DNA from: Beroe ovata
Taxonomy: Eukaryota; Ctenophora; Nuda; Beroida; Beroidae
Assembly: GCA_946803715.1 (NCBI GenBank)
Contig: CAMPET010000025.1
Coordinates: 443,098 to 501,614 of the forward strand
Direction of reading: 5' to 3'
Length of the DNA stretch: 58,517 nt
The translations under genes were made by a program, and so were the position numbers. Numbering within the stretch: the first letter of the stretch is position 1; each line of letters starts with the position of its first letter. The notes beneath the pieces are model-generated. The model searched no databases. It had not been told where the DNA came from and was given only the letters and a program-made list of their open reading frames with translations. Positions 53,555 to 58,517 of the stretch are shown here, in pieces.

Positions 53555-55719
53555 TGTAACTCTGAGAGAGAGGGTGATCAGCAGTTCGACAAGGTATTGG
53601 GTGCTCTGATCAGAAATGGGAAAACTGGAAACAGTGTACCTTGACAGCTTGCTCGATCTTCTGTTTTGTAAACTTGTCCGCACTGATTGTTTTGAGGAGA
53701 GACTTCACTTCCTGCTCGAGAGAGCTTTTCATCTCGGCAATCTCGTCCAACTGGGGAAAGCAGGATCAACATATCGTAAAGTTCTAGAAATAAAAGAAAG
53801 AAGAATCAACCCAAGTGAAGAATGATGACAAAGGAAGAAAGAGTATGAAATGGGATCAAAGACATTCTCACCCTCTTCTGACTCTTGTCTATCTCGCTGC
53901 TCATCCTGTCCACATCTCTGGGATCGACATCGCACACGACACTCTTCATGAGACCCTTGATCACCGTGTTCCCTCCTCCGGCCATAGTTCCTGTTTGAGG
54001 GGTGTGAGGGGAAAGCAGGGTAAATAGCAGGAAAATGATCGTTCGGCCGGTTTATGAGAGATTCTATTTGGGACTAATTCTTCAAATGAAGAATTAAGTG
54101 TGATGAACAGTTGACGCAAATATATGATTTCACTGAGGGGTTGGAGGAAGGGGGGGGGAGGAGGGGTTTATGTCATGTGTAGGGGGTTGTACCTGATATA
54201 TCGATCATGATTCCATCGAGAGTAACAACCCGCCATCTCTTCGTCTTTCCGTACGCTATTTTCTTGGCGGTTTCGATGTTCGGTGCGACAAGTGTATCTC
54301 GGAGGGCGTGGTAGAACGCACCGCTGTACTTCGTGCCGTCTTTCTGTTTGATCAGGTCGTATAGCCTGTGGAGAGAGATGTGACCACCGATATTGAGATC
54401 AGAAATTTGACGATAAAATTTTTTGTCGCATTCTCGTGCAAAAAACATCGTTTTCTATGTATTTGTGAACGCTGAATCGACTTCTGGAAGGTAATTTAGA
54501 TTTTTCGCTGATTTCCCAATGAGATAGCGAGAAAATTCCTTCAGATTCGGATTCTACGTCAAAAAATAGGCCGGGAACATCTTTTTTAGTATGCATCCTT
54601 TAAAATTGGTTTTGACTGTTTTTTTGGTGTCAGTGTGTCCCATTGATTTTCGTGTTTTTCGCATGTTTTGCTTCCACGGGTTTAAAATCGTGATTTAGGC
54701 GTGGTTTCACTGCGAGTATGAACTTGACATGATCGTAAAGAGGGTTTATACTTGTAGTGTGAGAGTAGGAGAGATGATTTGGTGAAAAATCGGTATCCCA
54801 AGTGCCCGTTAAGTCTCCGTTATAGACCTCCAAAATCGGAGAACAAAAGTGTGGGTTCACTCACTTCAATTTCTACTGATACTGAGATACGAAATCCGAG
54901 AAAATTTTTTTGTCGCATTCTCGTGCAAATAACATCGTTTTCTATGTATTTTTGAACGCTGAATCGATTCCCGGTCGAATATTGACCCTATCTCGCTCCC
55001 CTGAGGAGCTGTCTGGCATGTGACTTCGAACTTTACTTCTGGAAAGTAATTTAGATTTTTCGCAGATTTCCCAATGAGATAGCGCGAAAATTCCTTCAGA
55101 TTCGGATTCTACGTCAAAAAATAGGCCGGGAACAGCTTTTTTAGTATGCATCCATTACAATTGGTTTTGACCGTTTTTTGGTGTCAGTGTGTCCCATTGA
55201 TTTTCGTGTTTTTCGCATGTTTTGCTTCCACGGGTTTAAAATCGTGATTTGGGCGTGGTTTCACTGCGAGTATGAACTTGACATGATCGTAAAGAGGGTT
55301 TATACTTGTAGTGTGAGAGTAGGAGAGATGATTTGGTCAAAAATCGGTATCCCAAGTGCCCGTTAAGTCTCCCTTATAGACCTCCAAAATCGGAGTACAA
55401 AAGTTTGAGTTCACTCACTTCAATTTCCACTGATACTGAGATCAGAAATCCGAGAAAATTTTTTGTCGCATTCTCATGCAAATACCATCGTTTCCTATGT
55501 ATTTTTGGACGCTGAATCGATTCCCGGTCGAATGTTGACCCTATCTCGCTCCCCTGAGGCGTTATCATATCAGTAACGTGAAAACGGGCTGGTTTACCTG
55601 CGAGAGTTGGGTGGCACTTCAATAGGCTGCACTGCACGTTGAACATACGGCTGCATCTTATCCAGAGCCATGAATGTGGCTATTCCCAAGTTGTTCTCCT
55701 TGATAAACTCCAGCGCTTT
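53555..55719 (-). CDS. SMC4: Second copy of SMC4 hinge-region exons
   Basis: Repeats SMC4 exons from 49772 rightward, with open frames: 53750-53640 ([14 protein letters not shown]), 53990-53872 ([17 protein letters not shown]), 54365-54193 ([10 protein letters not shown]) and 55719-55598 ([15 protein letters not shown]). The few residue changes from copy 1 (IAGM to IAEM, GLMTSV to GLMKSV, GKSKRW to GKTKRW) are at allelic level. The rest of SMC4 is not repeated. Together with the single N at 53554 this is most simply the other haplotype. Confidence 0.85.
54419..55560. repeat. Dispersed ~550-bp repeat in SMC4 intron, second copy with extra unit
   Basis: Unit anchors GTCGCATTCTCGTGCAAA at about 54427 (truncated unit), 54912 and 55466, about 550 bp apart. 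One more unit than the copy at 51010-51690. Units are about 90 percent alike and head to tail, so this is satellite-like expansion of the dispersed repeat. Confidence 0.85.
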
Positions 55720-55964
55720 CTGCGAGGAATGATATCATGTGAGCACTGGGGACATGAGAATGTTGGTAATGTTGGAAACCACGATGTGAACATCATTTTG
55801 TGCCTTATATGAAGTGCCTTATATGAAATGCCTGATATGAAGAGAATTTATAAACAAGACGATACACTATCTGACTAAGTAAGAGCTGGTGTGTTCTGTA
55901 AAGGGTTATCAAACTCGGCACTTCAATAGACAATTTCAGACGAGAAACACAAACTATAGAGACA

Positions 55965-58084
55965 ATGTTGTGGATCCTACTCTATCCGATCATCAAACTG
56001 AGGGAACTAGTCAGAGACAAGGTACAGTCAGTGTTTCGATACCTCCTCCGATATGATGCCTTCAGGAGGAGAATCATATACCCCAAGGTTTGTGTGGTGT
56101 CGTTCTTACCGGCATGAAGTGTAGAATACGATGTACGATGAGATTTGTATGATGAGATATGTACGATGAGATTTGTATATGTATAACGATTTTATTTTCT
56201 CGGTGTATGGCACCATCGCCCCTTTGAAAGTGTCCTACTCAGATGGGTATACAGTATGACGACAGTATAAAACGTACATTGGAGCGACCCATTCTTCATT
56301 CTGAGGTAAACACTCACATCAAAACCCCTAGACTGTGGGGTGCCTTTGTGAGGCGGAGGTCTGGCCTCACGATCACGCCTCCCCATATCACGTGACACAT
56401 CACTATGGTAACGCGAGACACCTCAAAACTATGAAATCTCCAGATTGACGGGGGGAAGTACCACTTCCCGGTGTTTGCCAATCAGACTCGTATAGACGAC
56501 CTGAGGAGATCCCGGCTACGAGAGGATGACGTCCTAGTGATCACTTACCCCAAATCAGGTAACCATGGAGACAAGGTTTCCATGGAGTTCAGGTTGACAG
56601 GTTATCACAGATCAGGCACCTCACAATGCGTCAAAAAGGGAAATGATAAAGACTCTATGATGTCTGTAAATAACAGAAGAAGATTCAAACTCCAAACACA
56701 CACAGGCACTCATCTGTGTGGTTACATTGTGAAGCTGCTAGCTGAAAAAAGGAGGAAAATCATGCAGGATTCCATGGTCCTCCCATTCTACGAAATGATA
56801 CAACAGGTACTTACTACTCACTACTACTTACCACTTACCACTAACTCTCACCGTCAGTGTGAGAACCAAATCTTCTGTAATCACTCATTCCATTGGAGTC
56901 GCGGAAATACGACCATCGTTAGTTAACTGTAGGCTCATGGACAATCCGATTCGCCAACTTGAGCTGACTCGGCATTCTCATCTCACTTTATTCTCTCAGG
57001 TGGTTCTGATTTCACTTCTCTAATCCCCAGGAGAAATTGGACAGTGTCCCGGTCACAACACAGCGCATCCTAAAGACGCATCTTCCACTACCCATGATAC
57101 CGTCCTGTTCAGACTCCACCGTCAAGAACAAGATCATATTTTGTCTCAGAGATCCCAAGGATGCATGTGTCTCTTACTACAAGTTCACTCTCGGATTGGA
57201 AATACTGACAGGTTGCTATTACCACCCGCGATACCATTAGCAACCACGTCATTCATAGCAACCACGACATCCATAGCAACCACTTCATCCATAGCAACCA
57301 CTTCATCCATAGCAACCACGTCATCTATAGCAACAACGTTATGCATAGCAACACATTCCAATATATCAACAGAATAGGGAAACGCTCAAGAAACCTCGAA
57401 AAGTNTCCATAGCAACCACTTCATCCATAGCAACCACTTCATCCAAAGCAACCACTTCATCCATAGCAACCACGTCATTCATAGCAACCACGTCATTCAT
57501 AGCAACAACGTTATGCATAGCAGCACTTGCCCATATTTCTTCACAATTGAGTAATACTCATGTATCCAGGTCCAGTGTATGAAACATTTAACGAATGGGT
57601 TGAGCTCTGGTTGGCTGGATGCGTGGATTACGGTGACTGGTTCGACTTTGTGTTACCGTATTGGGAACACCGTAACCATGACAACGTACTCGTTGTCACG
57701 TACGAGGATATCCTCCGCAAACCGGAACAGGTTATCAGGGATATCGGATCCCATCTCGGATACACAGTGTCCCAGGATGAAGTTGACGAGGTGACGCACA
57801 TGATACAGTTCAACAATATGAAAAAGGTGTGTGTGCGTCTTATGTGTGTGTGTGCGTCTGTGCGTGTGTATATGTGTTTCTCTGTCTGTGTGCTTCTCTG
57901 TGTCTGTGACAAATCACCACTCCAGGTTATAGAGAAAGATAACAAACGGGCGGCAGCCTCCATCATGAGATCCGGTAAGAGTGGCGAAGGCTCGACGGCG
58001 TTCAGTGATCGACATCACCGGATTTTCAACACGATGTTCCGAGAGAGGGTATCGGGGACAGGGTTTGATGTTTACAAATACTAA
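55965..58084 (+). CDS. Cytosolic sulfotransferase, complete copy
   Basis: Exons 55965-56087, 56444-56558, 56706-56806, 57031-57211, 57570-57826 and 57926-58084 give 936 nt (311 aa), a usual SULT length. A short hydrophobic N-terminus (MLWILLYPIIKLREL) precedes the fold and may aid membrane contact. PAPS-binding motifs: TYPKSGTHL at about 75-83 and LRDPKDACVSYY. The C-terminal RSGKSGEGSTAF corresponds to the RKGxxGDWK loop, with changes. YEDILRK is also typical. The acceptor is unknown. The gene runs opposite to SMC4, and the SMC4 5' exons should lie beyond it, so it may be nested in an SMC4 intron. Intron 4 holds a minisatellite and a single-N join at 57405. Confidence 0.93.
57255..57522. repeat. 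18-bp minisatellite CATAGCAACCACTTCATC, copy 2, with single-N join
   Basis: Same array as 53334-53420 but longer, broken by an unrelated ~50-bp piece and a single N at 57405. The flank after the array (CATAGCAGCACTTGCCC) is shared by both copies. The N is probably a contig end in the repeat. Confidence 0.85.
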
Positions 58085-58517
58085 ACTATATAGACTCGTT
58101 ACTGAATCGGGATACCAATGTAATAATTGCAACTTTATTATTATCGATTGAATAGTTATAACGGCTGTCAACTAAGCTACCAATAATCGCATTGACATGA
58201 AATTTTGGCTGTCTGAGTTTCTAGTCGTCCTGGAGCTGTGATAGAAATTTAAAGTCCATAACTCAATCCGTTTGGGGGCTATCCTAAACCGCTCACTCAA
58301 ATAGACCAGTTAAGTACGGATAAGTGGTTATGACAGCCCACTTTTGAACCGATTGTCGGATTGACATGAAATTTTGACTGTCCGAGTTTTTAGTGGTCCT
58401 TGAGCTGCGATAGAAATATCAAATCTATAATTCAATCTGTTTGGGAGCTATCCTCAAATGTTCACTCAAATAGACCAGTTTAAACGTTTGGGAGCTATCC
58501 TCAAATGCTCACTCAAA
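58085..58517. repeat. ~169-bp tandem repeat at the right edge
   Basis: TTGACATGAAATTTTG begins at 58192 and 58361, each followed by the same blocks (GAGTTT-TAGT, GAG CTG-GATAGAAAT, TTTGGGAGCTATCC, CACTCAAATAGACCAG). A third, shortened TTTGGGAGCTATCCTCAAAT ends the window. No gene is seen after the sulfotransferase stop. Confidence 0.8.

Noticed and set aside
53555-55719. A true tandem SMC4 paralogue
   Set aside because: Only the internal exons are repeated, ending at a single N with allelic-level differences; a haplotype artefact explains it better.

Overview
The window reads as nuclear DNA of an animal. Genes are split by short GT-AG introns (most 60-400 bp), the orthologues are animal-type (TRAPPC1, PIGH, TAF2, UBE2S, CWC27, TBC1D19, POLRMT, RSF1, SMC4), and it holds a ShKT + LDLa + trypsin protease, a rhodopsin-type GPCR and a cytosolic sulfotransferase. 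Spacing is tight, with genes inside introns of others, and several places look like two haplotypes laid end to end. This fits a compact, highly heterozygous, early-branching marine invertebrate (sponge, cnidarian or similar). I cannot name the species.

Layout. 1-6.1 kb: PIGH, TRAPPC1 and an intronless ferrochelatase, all on the minus strand, then a 134-bp tandem repeat and a CpG-rich stretch. 6.1-18 kb, plus strand: TAF2, a small PPxY membrane protein, UBE2S, CWC27 and PTPMT1. An intronless secreted serine protease lies antisense in CWC27 intron 6. 18.4-21 kb: TBC1D19 (minus), its 5' end lost near an assembly gap. 21.2-24 kb: non-coding, with a dispersed ~550-bp repeat. 24-26 kb: a two-exon GPCR (plus) and an unrecognised three-exon gene (minus). 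26.2-34.7 kb: POLRMT in 15 exons (minus). Its last intron holds an antisense raftlin-like gene, and another intron holds two tRNA-Asp sequences and a 31-bp minisatellite. 36.3-40.9 kb: an RSF1-like WHIM + PHD chromatin factor (plus). 41.06-41.82 kb: a hAT-like MITE with a perfect 8-bp target duplication. 42.4-46.4 kb: an intronless BTB protein and a two-TM protein resembling the SLATT/DUF4231 family. 47-58 kb: the 3' two-thirds of SMC4 (minus) and a sulfotransferase (plus), with a ~3.8-kb block present twice across a single-N junction.

Exon structures were built by hand from splice motifs, reading-frame continuity and remembered family motifs. For TRAPPC1, PIGH, TAF2, UBE2S, CWC27, PTPMT1, POLRMT, RSF1 and sulfotransferase copy 2 the exon lengths sum to intact open frames. 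Most genes are housekeeping: GPI anchors, ER-Golgi tethering, haem, transcription, APC/C ubiquitination, splicing, mitochondrial lipid phosphatase and RNA polymerase, condensin. They share no pathway and are not an operon. The least ordinary items are the SLATT-like protein, the nested antisense intronless genes, the MITE, the dispersed 550-bp repeat and the single-N haplotype joins.
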